Positions 1 through 8,038 of a stretch of 64,000 nucleotides of DNA are shown piece by piece (the first letter of the stretch is position 1; each line of letters opens with the position of its first letter). The notes below the pieces were generated by a model. That model made no database searches and was not told where the DNA came from. It saw nothing but the letters and a program-made list of their open reading frames with translations. Where the stretch lies: contig NZ_FOJG01000001.1 of NCBI RefSeq assembly GCF_900110835.1, positions 3,999,499-4,063,498 of the forward strand, in the 5' to 3' direction. This DNA comes from Chitinophaga arvensicola. Lineage in GTDB: Bacteria; Bacteroidota; Bacteroidia; Chitinophagales; Chitinophagaceae. A program made the translations under genes and the position numbers.

Positions 1-172
1 CACCGGGAACTTTATTTCCTTTTTCATCGGTGATATCGCCCTGGATACTTCTGGCAGATTGGGCAAATATGCTTCCGCTATATAGCAGGAAGGCCATAAC
101 GACTGCCATGCAGTGTACTGGTCTTCGTATGTGCATTGGCGGCGCATAGTAAGGAGGGTACATTTTTTTCAT
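1..172 (-). CDS. SusC/RagA-type TonB-dependent receptor, N-terminal fragment
   Basis: Only the first 57 codons lie in the window; the gene runs off the left edge. The reading starts MKKMYPPYYAPP, has a hydrophobic stretch ending in SGSIFAQ that looks like a signal peptide, and then SIQGDITDEKGNKVPG, the usual opening of the carboxypeptidase-D-regulatory-like (CarboxypepD_reg) domain that precedes the plug of SusC proteins. By family knowledge it would be an outer-membrane importer of oligosaccharides or similar ligands working with a SusD lipoprotein. It points away from the 527-11588 operon, which is closed by a terminator, so it is probably a separate transcription unit. No STN domain is visible before the CarboxypepD_reg start. 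Confidence 0.8.
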   Translation of the reverse strand, partial: MKKMYPPYYAPPMHIRRPVHCMAVVMAFLLYSGSIFAQSARSIQGDITDEKGNKVPG

Positions 173-456
173 TTGTTCTTGGTTTGATAAAAAGGTGGTT
201 TATATCCCGTACCGGTTGTACAGGCAGGTCGTTTCAGGCATAGCTATTCCTGTTGTAACCGCTGATGGCAGGTACAGAAAAAAGGATCGCTACAGGGCCA
301 TGCTGGTGCTATTAATTCATAACTGGCAGAATAATTTAAATTTTGGCTGATATCGTATAATGAAGGTATTATTTAATAGCCCGGAGATTTTAAAGATATT
401 ATCACACTTATAAATAAAATTAGCAGTTAACTGCTTTATTGTTTCCCGGGATGCTA
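173..456. other. Intergenic region upstream of the left-edge SusC gene
   Basis: About 280 bases without a credible gene. It must carry the promoter of the minus-strand SusC gene that starts at 172. I found no exact TAnnTTTG element on the minus strand and no clear repeat. The part from about 320 to 456 is AT-rich. The terminator hairpin of the SDR operon begins at 457. Confidence 0.5.
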
Positions 457-502
457 AAATGATAAAGCCTTCCGTACCCGGGTACGAAAGGCTTTATCAT
501 TT
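457..502 (-). terminator. Strong hairpin terminator of the GH2/sugar-acid operon
   Basis: A near-perfect inverted repeat with arms 457-479 and 480-502 (23 bp, one mismatch, centred on CCCGGG) lies 25 bases past the stop of the SDR gene. Read on the minus strand the stem is followed by TTAGC rather than a long T-run, and the outer pairs are A-T. It probably ends the operon that begins at 11588 and insulates the SusC gene starting at 172. Confidence 0.75.
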
Positions 503-526
503 GAAGTAAACAGGAAGGCATCAGGT

Positions 527-1264
527 TTAGCTATCCTGCATCAATGCGGATCTTCCGCCATCTACCAGGTAAGTAGTACCTGCTGAAAATGACGCATAGC
601 TGCTCGCCAAAAAAACGCACCAGGCGCCGATTTCTTCCGGTGTTCCCAATTTCTTTACAGGATGCAGGTTTACTGTCCGGTTTCTCTCTTCTTCCGGTGA
701 TGGAAATGAATTGAACCAGGTCTGATTGCCTGGGGTATCTATAAATCCCGGTGCAATACCCACCGTTCGGATCTGTGGTCCCCATTCAATGGCCAGGCTG
801 CGAACTAACCCGGTAAGCGCTGTTTTTGCAATGTTGTAAGGAAAGCATCCCGGTATAGTGGAGAAGGCATGATTGGAAGAAATAATAATGATAACGCCCT
901 CGCCGGAAGCCTCCAGCGCTGCTTTGCAGGCAAGCGCCAGTTGCCAGTGTGCGGTCAGGTTTAAATCCATATTCCGTTTCCAGTCCGCTTCTGAAGACGC
1001 TGCTGCCCCGGTAAACACATTGCTCCCTGCACAGGAAACCACAATGTCAATCCGTCCGCGTCGTGCTGTCACGTCAGATACAAAGTTGTTCAGTTGAAGG
1101 GTATCGGTCACGTCTACACGGGAAATGCTTTTGCCTTCATTGATATCACAACCTTCTACGGTGGCGCCTGCACGCTGCAACATGGCAGCTATCCCGGCGC
1201 CAATGCCTGAGGCTGCGCCTGTAACAACCGCTACTTTGTTTGCTAAGTTTATCTCCAGTGACAT
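527..1264 (-). CDS. SDR family NAD(P)-dependent oxidoreductase, probable sugar dehydrogenase
   Basis: A 245-residue classical short-chain dehydrogenase. The cofactor motif TGAASGIG is at residues 15-22, an SCAG sequence replaces the common NNAG near 77-80, and the catalytic set is visible: Asn102, Ser129/130, Tyr143 and Lys147 (YNIAK). It ends in the usual DGG motif. Cytoplasmic, no signal peptide. It is the last gene of the operon, 10 bases after the small membrane protein gene. With the lactonase, dehydratase and aldolase upstream it fits the first oxidation of a free sugar to its lactone, but it could equally oxidise a keto-deoxy acid later in the route. The exact substrate cannot be read from sequence. 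Confidence 0.88.
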   Translation of the reverse strand: MSLEINLANKVAVVTGAASGIGAGIAAMLQRAGATVEGCDINEGKSISRVDVTDTLQLNNFVSDVTARRGRIDIVVSCAGSNVFTGAAASSEADWKRNMDLNLTAHWQLALACKAALEASGEGVIIIISSNHAFSTIPGCFPYNIAKTALTGLVRSLAIEWGPQIRTVGIAPGFIDTPGNQTWFNSFPSPEEERNRTVNLHPVKKLGTPEEIGAWCVFLASSYASFSAGTTYLVDGGRSALMQDS

Positions 1265-1274
1265 ACATAAGGTA

Positions 1275-1454
1275 TTAAGACTGTTTTACTTTAAACGACA
1301 GGAACGCCATGAACAGCCCGAAAATTAAGAATAATCCGCCACTCCAGAGATTGATCGTCTCCTGTGGATGGAAACAGCCATATAGCAGCAAAAGTAAACC
1401 AGTGAGTATAAAAAACAATCCGATCACAAACCGGAGATCCAGAAATCTATCCAT
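1275..1454 (-). CDS. Small two-helix membrane protein coupled to the symporter
   Basis: A 59-residue protein starting MDRFLDLRFVIGLFF with two hydrophobic segments (about residues 8-26 and 35-53) joined by a short polar loop containing HPQET, and a basic C-terminus (FKVKQS). I chose the ATG at 1454 because it overlaps the symporter stop as TAATG, a translational-coupling arrangement; a longer reading from 1511 would lie inside the symporter gene and lacks hydrophobic character. I do not recognise a family. Position and topology suggest an accessory or assembly partner of the sodium/solute symporter encoded just before it, which is an inference from coupling only. Confidence 0.7.
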   Translation of the reverse strand: MDRFLDLRFVIGLFFILTGLLLLLYGCFHPQETINLWSGGLFLIFGLFMAFLSFKVKQS

Positions 1455-3106
1455 TAAAAGAATATTATGTTCAGTGCAATCGTAAATACCAATACTGCAA
1501 CACCCAGCCACAACGGGTTTTTATACCAGCGTTGTTCGGGGTCCTTAATTCTTTCGGTAAGACTGTACACCAATCCCGTCAGTTCCTGGTCGGGTTTGGG
1601 TTTGCCAAAGAGACTTACCACAATGGTCACCACCAGGCATGCCAGGAAAGAAAGATAAGCAATGGTGAACGCCTGGCTGGTACCGGAGTAAAAATCAGTA
1701 TAATGATAAATCCATCCTCCTTTACCTTCTGCCACAGAAACGCCATGTACAAAAGCAGCGGTGAGTGTACCTGCCATCAGGCCCCAGAAAGCGCCATTTC
1801 CCGTAGTTCGTTTCCAGAACATACCGAGGAAGAAGGTCGCAAAAAGTGGCGCATTCACAAAGCTGAATACCAGCTGCAACAGGTCCATGATGCTGTTATA
1901 ACCGCGTGCCACATAAGCGGTGGCTACGGAAATAAGTATGCCAGCTACTGTTGTTATTTTACCTACATACAGGTAATGCTTTTCGGAAGCATTTTTGCGG
2001 ATATGGGTTTGGTAGATATCAAAGGTCCATACTGTATTGAATGCAGTCACATTCCCCGCCATGCCACTCATGAAAGAGGCAATCAACGCAGTAATGCCCA
2101 CACCCAGCAAGCCATTGGGATAGAATTTTTTGAGCAGCAGCGGCAACACCATGTTGTAATCTGTTTGGCCGCTGGCATTGATGGGCAATTGAAAGCCGTC
2201 AAATTGTTGTTGCAGCGCCAGCAATACAATGCCCGGAAGGATCACGATCAGTGGCATAAATACTTTAGGGATGGTGGCGATCACTGGTGTTCTTCGCGCT
2301 TCATTCAGGTTGCGGCTGATCATAGCACGCTGTACTACGAGAAAATCAGTACACCAGTAACCGAAGGCCAGTACAAATCCCAACCCGAACACCATACTCA
2401 CCGCATCCACACCCATAGGATTCTTTTCGGGCGACGATAAGCCTTTCCATACATGCAGTTTCGCATCATCTACATGTTGGATAATGCCTTCCCAGCCACC
2501 GGCTTTGTGAAGTGCGATGTATACAAGCGGCGCTATACCGAGTACAATAAGAAAGAATTGCAGGACTTCGTTGTATACCGCGCTGGTAAGGCCTCCCAGG
2601 AAAATGTATACCAGCACAATGCCCGCCGCCAGCCAGATCGAGAAATCAAAATCCCATCCCAGCATCACCTGCATCAGCATGGCCAACGCATACAAGGATA
2701 CGCCGGAAGAAAATACAGTCATTCCTGCGAAGGTGAGTGCATTAAACGTCCTGGTTTTTTCATCGAACCGCAACTTCAGGTATTCCGGTACGCTGCGCGC
2801 CTTGCTGCCATAGTAAAAAGGCATCATGAAAACGCCCAGGAATATCATGGCCAGGGTGGCGCCCAGCCAATAAAAATGTACCGTATATAAACCGTATTTT
2901 GCGCCATTGGCAGCCATGCCCAACACTTCCTGTGCGCCCAGGTTGGCCGAGATGAATGCCAGGCTGGTGATCCACAGCGGTATATTACGGTTGCTCATGA
3001 GGAAATCATTGCCTGTCTTTATTTTCTTTTTGAGCATCAGGCCAATGCCTAATACAAACAGGAAATAAAGCGCTATGATCCCATAATCTATCAGTTCTAA
3101 ATGCAT
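1454..3106 (-). CDS. Sodium/solute symporter (SSS family), probable sugar or sugar-acid importer
   Basis: A 550-residue polytopic inner-membrane protein of the solute:sodium symporter family, length and hydrophobicity pattern fitting 13-14 helices. The N-terminus (MHLELIDYGIIALYF) runs into GIGLMLKKKIKTGNDFLMSNRNIPLW, and the core holds the family-like stretch ANLGAQEVLGMAANGAKYGL and a FGYWCTDFLVVQRAM segment. The open frame extends to 3295, but the extension overlaps the lactonase gene and is polar, so the ATG at 3106, six bases after the lactonase stop, is preferred. It would import the monosaccharide or sugar acid freed by the GH2 enzymes. It overlaps the next small gene at its stop. Confidence 0.9.
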   Translation of the reverse strand: MHLELIDYGIIALYFLFVLGIGLMLKKKIKTGNDFLMSNRNIPLWITSLAFISANLGAQEVLGMAANGAKYGLYTVHFYWLGATLAMIFLGVFMMPFYYGSKARSVPEYLKLRFDEKTRTFNALTFAGMTVFSSGVSLYALAMLMQVMLGWDFDFSIWLAAGIVLVYIFLGGLTSAVYNEVLQFFLIVLGIAPLVYIALHKAGGWEGIIQHVDDAKLHVWKGLSSPEKNPMGVDAVSMVFGLGFVLAFGYWCTDFLVVQRAMISRNLNEARRTPVIATIPKVFMPLIVILPGIVLLALQQQFDGFQLPINASGQTDYNMVLPLLLKKFYPNGLLGVGITALIASFMSGMAGNVTAFNTVWTFDIYQTHIRKNASEKHYLYVGKITTVAGILISVATAYVARGYNSIMDLLQLVFSFVNAPLFATFFLGMFWKRTTGNGAFWGLMAGTLTAAFVHGVSVAEGKGGWIYHYTDFYSGTSQAFTIAYLSFLACLVVTIVVSLFGKPKPDQELTGLVYSLTERIKDPEQRWYKNPLWLGVAVLVFTIALNIIFF

Positions 3107-3111
3107 AACGT

Positions 3112-3978
3112 TTACGTGGAGAATGAATGTGCTGGCGCACCGGTGAAAGGTAGTTGTACGGCAAACAGGTCGCCGCTGTGCGGGTAGTCCTGTAGTTGTG
3201 CTGGCGTTAAGCCTTCCCTGGCAGTAGTGATAAACAGCTGGTTCATATCGTGGCCACCAAAAGCGCAGGAGGACACATGTGGTGCATCCACCCATATTTT
3301 GCCCATCAGCTCACCGCTGCCGGGATGATAGCGGTGAACACTTTTTCCGCCCCACATGGCTACCCATAACATGCCTTCCTGGTCCATACACATGCCATCG
3401 GGGAAGTCGGCGACCGTAGTCACGATCCTGCTTTTTCCCAATGTACCGGCCGCAAGATCGAAATCATATGCCCGGATGTTACGTTCCAGGGTGTCGATAT
3501 AATACATGGTTTTGTTATCGGCCGACCAGCAGATACCGTTGGAAATGCTGATGCCATCCAGCACTTTTCGCAATGATCCGTCGTAGCAGTACAAGGCACC
3601 TTCCTGGGGGCGGGCATTCAGGTGCATGGTGCCGAACCATAACCTTCCTTTGGCGTCGCATTTGCCGTCGTTGCAGCGATGCTGCGGTAGGGCAGGTTCT
3701 ACCAGGGTGAGGGTGGAAGCGGGATTTACCAGGTCCGATAATTCAAGGCTGCCCTGTGTACCCAGTAAAAAACGACCATCGCTGGCAGGGATGATCAGGC
3801 TGGTCCGCTTCCCGGTATTCCATTGCTGGAAGTTCCCGTTTACCGGATCAAAGCTGTTCACCCGCCTGCCATTGATATCTACAAAGTATAACCGCCGGCG
3901 GCGGGCATCCCAGACCGGCCCCTCTCCCAGAAGGGCTTTGCCGGGATACACCACCGAAGCTGTCCATTCCTTATACAT
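3112..3978 (-). CDS. SMP-30/gluconolactonase family lactonase
   Basis: A 288-residue six-bladed propeller of the SMP-30/LRE family. Metal and substrate residues of the family are recognisable: Glu19 in GEGPVWD, Asn103 in CNDGKCD, Asn147 in SNGIC and Asp194 in PDGMCMD. No signal peptide, so cytoplasmic. The role would be hydrolysis of an aldonolactone to the aldonate, feeding the enolase-superfamily dehydratase whose gene it overlaps by 8 bases. The lactone type is unknown. Confidence 0.9.
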   Translation of the reverse strand: MYKEWTASVVYPGKALLGEGPVWDARRRRLYFVDINGRRVNSFDPVNGNFQQWNTGKRTSLIIPASDGRFLLGTQGSLELSDLVNPASTLTLVEPALPQHRCNDGKCDAKGRLWFGTMHLNARPQEGALYCYDGSLRKVLDGISISNGICWSADNKTMYYIDTLERNIRAYDFDLAAGTLGKSRIVTTVADFPDGMCMDQEGMLWVAMWGGKSVHRYHPGSGELMGKIWVDAPHVSSCAFGGHDMNQLFITTAREGLTPAQLQDYPHSGDLFAVQLPFTGAPAHSFST

Positions 3979-5137
3979 AGAATCCCGGTTTGGGTGTAAG
4001 GATCCCCGGATGTTTTTCCATTTCCGATTCCACCAGGTCTACGCCCAAACCTGGCCGGGTACTCAGTTGCAGGTGACCATTCTTCACCATGTCTGCAATG
4101 GGATGCGTAATAACGGTATCCCTCCAGGGTACATCATTATACATAAATTCCTGTCTGAAAAAGTTAGGTACGGAAGCACACACCTGCGCAGATGCCAGCG
4201 TAGATAAAGGACCATTCGGGTTATGCGGCGCCAGCAACACATTGTAAGCTTCCATCATGGTAGCCATCCGTTTCATTTCAGAAGGGCCGCCGCAACGGGT
4301 AATATCAGGCATCATGATATCACAAACATGCTTTTCCAGCAAGGGCCGGATACCATGCCGCGTATAATGCCGCTCACCTACACAGATAGACACATTGGAC
4401 GGAATGCGTTCCCGCATGGCACGCAGGGTATCTGCGCTTTCCGGTCCTGCCGGTTCCTCATACCAGGTGATATCCAGTGTGGCCAGGCGTTGCGCCATTT
4501 TTACCGCTACCCGGTAATTCAACATGGCATGTGTTTCTATCATGATGTCGAAATCCGGTCCTACAGCCTCTCTTACGGCTTTACTCACTTCAAAGGCCAG
4601 GTCTTGCTGCGCAGGTGTAAGCGTGAGGTTGGAAGAAAGATCTTCCCCATAGAGATAGTTGGTATGCGCGAAGGGATCAAATTTTAAACCGGTAAATCCT
4701 GCTTCTTTTACTTTCAGCGCCTGTGCGGCATAGTCGGCCGCATTATGCCCGCCGCCGGTGAACCAGTAGTTGGCGTAAAGCTGTATATCCTGCCGGTAAG
4801 CACCGCCCAGTAATTCGTAACAAGGTACGCCCAGTGCTTTCCCTTTGAGATCCAGTAGTGCCATATCGATTCCGCTGATCGCACAAAGACTGGCGCCATA
4901 AGGTCCCATCCAGTTCAGATCGCGGTAAAGTTTTGTCCAGATAAAATCTGTTTTCATCGGGTCCAGACCGATGATACGTTCGCCCACATGTTTGGCAGCG
5001 TGGTATACAATCGGGCTGCCTGGCCAGTTGGTGGCTTCTCCCACGCCGGTAAGACCGGTATCTGTATAAATTTTCAGCAGCGTCCAGTTATATTTCACGC
5101 CTTCTACCAGCCACACTTTTACATCCGTTATTTTCAT
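3971..5137 (-). CDS. Mandelate racemase/muconate lactonizing family protein, galactonate-dehydratase-like
   Basis: A 388-residue enolase-superfamily enzyme with capping domain (about 1-115) and barrel. The barrel shows GLKFDPF (around 150-156), IETHA (Glu201, His203), WYEEP (Glu227), CVGE (Glu255), MPDITRCGG (Asp278) and APHNPNGP (His305), matching the layout of galactonate dehydratases, where metal ligands alternate with a general acid His and a His-Asp dyad. The first metal ligand, normally Asp, is Glu201 here. The expected reaction is dehydration of an acid sugar to a 2-keto-3-deoxy acid. It lies between GH2 and lactonase genes. Substrate (galactonate, fuconate, rhamnonate or other) is not decidable by eye. 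Confidence 0.88.
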   Translation of the reverse strand: MKITDVKVWLVEGVKYNWTLLKIYTDTGLTGVGEATNWPGSPIVYHAAKHVGERIIGLDPMKTDFIWTKLYRDLNWMGPYGASLCAISGIDMALLDLKGKALGVPCYELLGGAYRQDIQLYANYWFTGGGHNAADYAAQALKVKEAGFTGLKFDPFAHTNYLYGEDLSSNLTLTPAQQDLAFEVSKAVREAVGPDFDIMIETHAMLNYRVAVKMAQRLATLDITWYEEPAGPESADTLRAMRERIPSNVSICVGERHYTRHGIRPLLEKHVCDIMMPDITRCGGPSEMKRMATMMEAYNVLLAPHNPNGPLSTLASAQVCASVPNFFRQEFMYNDVPWRDTVITHPIADMVKNGHLQLSTRPGLGVDLVESEMEKHPGILTPKPGFYV

Positions 5138-5149
5138 ATCAGTATTTTT

Positions 5150-8038
5150 TTATTCAATAATAAATCGCGCCACACCTTTTACTTTCCGGGAGGGATTCGC
5201 TGTGCCCTGGTAGTTACCCCATGCCAGGCTCCAGTAATCCCATTTATCGGTGATGATCAGCCATTGCCTGCCATCTGCATCAATCTGCATTTTAGCGGCC
5301 TGTGAGCCATCTGAAACCACCTTCACACTGCCGGGCAGTTTTTTACCGGAAACAATGTATTCCAGGATGTTTTCTTTTTTTGCCCGATAGCTTTCCGATG
5401 CAGCGGTGGTGGCTTTTGCTTCTTCGATGCTACCCGCCAGGTAGTAATCGGTCATATCTTCCGCAACATTGGCAGCAGGGCGTTGGCGGTAATGATACAC
5501 GGCGCCGCTGTTTTTATCTGCACTGCCGGTATTGGCGGACAAATGCCCCTCCGGATAGGTGGACCAGTAGCCATTACGCTGCCATGTTATTTTATCCATC
5601 GCGCCGGATAAAGGTACTTTTACGCCTATCTCCCAGGTATGCAAAGGGATACTATCGGCTTCATACGCTACTTCTACCAGACCGGATGCATACATGGTAA
5701 TATCCATTTTTACCGGGTAGTTGCCATTCATGCCCTGCAGGTGCCAGGTACGGCCACTGTTAGTATTACTTACACTCGTTTCGCTGATATGCGTGGCGCC
5801 GGAGAATTTACCTTCGGTGTTTTTAAACGCATCCCAGTGAACAGGACTATTGATCACGATATCAGGCATACCTGTCATCACCGCCACGTTGCTGATGGAA
5901 GCACTATCCGGCGTTTTATCCGCATACAGCGACAGGCGGCCATGGCTGAACAGCTTATCACCTGTTGTCCAGGTGCCGCTTTTTGCCGGCAATGTCATGG
6001 CCGGGCGGGGACCCCATGAAATTTTTTCCTCATCGATCAGTTGTCCGTTGCTGCTAAAGAATTGTAATAACGCAGCTGAGCCGGAAAGGTTTTTGGTATC
6101 GAATGCGATCACGCCTGTTTCATGCGGGGCAATGGCCGGCATTTTCAAAGAGAATTTTTTTCCGGAAGAAGTGACTTTGCAAATTACCTCTGATAGAGAA
6201 AGATGATCAAACCGGTTTTTCACAGGTAGCTGCAACACGTCGCCGGTACGGGCGTTTGTGAATACAGTAGTGCCAATGCGGATAGGAGAGTAGGCTTTTT
6301 TTGTATTCCAGAATTCTGCTTTTTTCCTCCGCCACACATCCACGATGCCCCATGGCCCGTAACCGGTTACTTTGCCTGGCAGATGGAATGTTTCATCTAT
6401 CATGCCCCAGATAGCGCCGCCCGCATTTCCCGGTACATCAAACCGGTTTAGCCAGGTGGTATCGATACTGCGGCCCCAGAAGTCTTTCGTATTCGGATCA
6501 TACTTCAGCAGGCCGGTATTGTAACAGGCCACGTGCGCCCACTCGTCGCTCAGCAACGGGAAATCGGGATGCATCATGTGCTGGTCTATACCGCCCATAT
6601 CGCCGCCGTTGCCGCTATAAATAGGATAATGTCCTACGGCAATATCAAAGCAACGTTTGCCCTCTTTGAGCGCGCTGGTGGGCCACGACCAGGATACCGG
6701 CCGGGATGGATCTATCCGTTTTACAAAATCATATTCCTGCTGGAAGTTGCTGCCGTAGCTGCTTTCATTGCCAACAGACCACATGATGATGGCAGCGTGG
6801 TTTCTGTCGCGGTCTATCATTTCGCTCAACTGGCCCAGGTAGCGGGCGGTGAATGCGGTATCATTTTGTGTGGAACTGTATTTATTGTAGTCGCCGCCTC
6901 TGTCCTGGCCCACAAAGCAGATCGCGGTTTCTTCCTGTACATAGATACCATAACGGTCGCAGAACTCCAGCAGATCCTGCGTGGGTGGATAGTGTGAGGT
7001 ACGGATAAAATTCAGGTTCGCTTCTTTTGCCAGTATTACATCAAGGCTATCCTGTGCGCGGTGGGTAGATCTGCCCATCAACGGGTCCATATCATGATGA
7101 CAAGCGCCCCGGAGTTTCACTGGTTTCCCGTTTACCAGCAACTGGTTTTTGTCCCTGATCATTACTTCCCTGAACCCGATCTGTTGCCGGATGGTTTCGG
7201 TGGCTATCCCTTTTTCATAGAGCGTTACCGACAGCTGATAGAGAGAAGGCGTTTCGGCCGTCCAGGTTTTCACCTGTGGTAGCGCTATTTTGTCTGTAAT
7301 GTTGGCCGCATCCTTTACTGTCACTCTCTGTGTAACGACTTTACTGCCATCCGGTGCTGTCAGTGTCCAGGAAACCGAAGTTAAGGCAGTACTTTTATTC
7401 ACACCCATCTCCAGTGATAGTTCAGCAGCGCCGAAATCAGGAGAAAGTTTGGTGCGGGTATATAATTTTGACAGATGTTGTGTTGGCCGTATCACCAGTT
7501 GCACATCACGAAGAATACCACCGATAGGGTGGTGGGCATACCCGGAGGCAAAGGAGATATCATCTGTACGATCGGTTACTTCTACTACCAGCTGTACGGT
7601 TTTACCTGCGGAGGCATAGGGCGTGATATCGCATTCCCAGGCAGTGAAACCTCCGAAATGCTCCCGGAGCAGATGTCCGTCTACCCACACTTTTGCATGG
7701 TTGTACACGCCGTTGAACCGGATGGCGAGCGTTTTTCCGGCGGCATCTGCGGGAATGGTAACATCACGGCGGTACTGAAAGGGCTGGTCGTGTTGTATGG
7801 TGATTCCCTGCATGGCCGGTTCCCCGGGTACCTGTATTTTTTGCCAGCCGGATGGCTCCTTCGTCAGATTGATCTGCCAGGTGCCGGCCAGGCTGGTGAC
7901 AGCGCCTTTTACACCGCTGGTACTGGCTGGCAATGGCGCCAGTGCCTGTCGCCCGGGGGCTATATAATCCTGTGCATGCAGGGCTCCTGACAACAGCAGT
8001 AAAAGCCCTGCGCAATTTATTTTAAAGTGTGGAATCAT
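5150..8038 (-). CDS. GH2 family glycoside hydrolase (beta-galactosidase-like), first paralogue
   Basis: A 962-residue protein with a signal peptide (cleavage near HAQ, residue 23), so periplasmic or surface-exposed. GH2 order: jelly-roll sugar-binding domain (about 45-190), immunoglobulin-like domain (about 195-290), catalytic barrel (about 295-600) beginning VNGKPVKLRGACHHD, then a long C-terminal beta region. General acid/base Glu425 in WSVGNES and nucleophile Glu499 in SDEWAHV. It shares its start with the stop of the upstream GH2 gene (ATGA overlap). Specificity among beta-galactosidase, beta-glucuronidase or other GH2 activities cannot be assigned. The C-terminal 300 residues are longer than in simple GH2 enzymes. 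Confidence 0.93.
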   Translation of the reverse strand: MIPHFKINCAGLLLLLSGALHAQDYIAPGRQALAPLPASTSGVKGAVTSLAGTWQINLTKEPSGWQKIQVPGEPAMQGITIQHDQPFQYRRDVTIPADAAGKTLAIRFNGVYNHAKVWVDGHLLREHFGGFTAWECDITPYASAGKTVQLVVEVTDRTDDISFASGYAHHPIGGILRDVQLVIRPTQHLSKLYTRTKLSPDFGAAELSLEMGVNKSTALTSVSWTLTAPDGSKVVTQRVTVKDAANITDKIALPQVKTWTAETPSLYQLSVTLYEKGIATETIRQQIGFREVMIRDKNQLLVNGKPVKLRGACHHDMDPLMGRSTHRAQDSLDVILAKEANLNFIRTSHYPPTQDLLEFCDRYGIYVQEETAICFVGQDRGGDYNKYSSTQNDTAFTARYLGQLSEMIDRDRNHAAIIMWSVGNESSYGSNFQQEYDFVKRIDPSRPVSWSWPTSALKEGKRCFDIAVGHYPIYSGNGGDMGGIDQHMMHPDFPLLSDEWAHVACYNTGLLKYDPNTKDFWGRSIDTTWLNRFDVPGNAGGAIWGMIDETFHLPGKVTGYGPWGIVDVWRRKKAEFWNTKKAYSPIRIGTTVFTNARTGDVLQLPVKNRFDHLSLSEVICKVTSSGKKFSLKMPAIAPHETGVIAFDTKNLSGSAALLQFFSSNGQLIDEEKISWGPRPAMTLPAKSGTWTTGDKLFSHGRLSLYADKTPDSASISNVAVMTGMPDIVINSPVHWDAFKNTEGKFSGATHISETSVSNTNSGRTWHLQGMNGNYPVKMDITMYASGLVEVAYEADSIPLHTWEIGVKVPLSGAMDKITWQRNGYWSTYPEGHLSANTGSADKNSGAVYHYRQRPAANVAEDMTDYYLAGSIEEAKATTAASESYRAKKENILEYIVSGKKLPGSVKVVSDGSQAAKMQIDADGRQWLIITDKWDYWSLAWGNYQGTANPSRKVKGVARFIIE

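Noticed and set aside
1532..2440. Long plus-strand open frame (about 300 codons) opposite the symporter gene
   Set aside because: It is an antisense shadow of the SSS gene: composition is Cys/His/Gln-rich without domain pattern, while the minus-strand reading has a full transporter signature.
3107..3295. N-terminal extension of the symporter reading frame
   Set aside because: It overlaps the lactonase gene, is Arg/Thr/Cys-rich and would precede the first membrane helix with a non-conserved tail.
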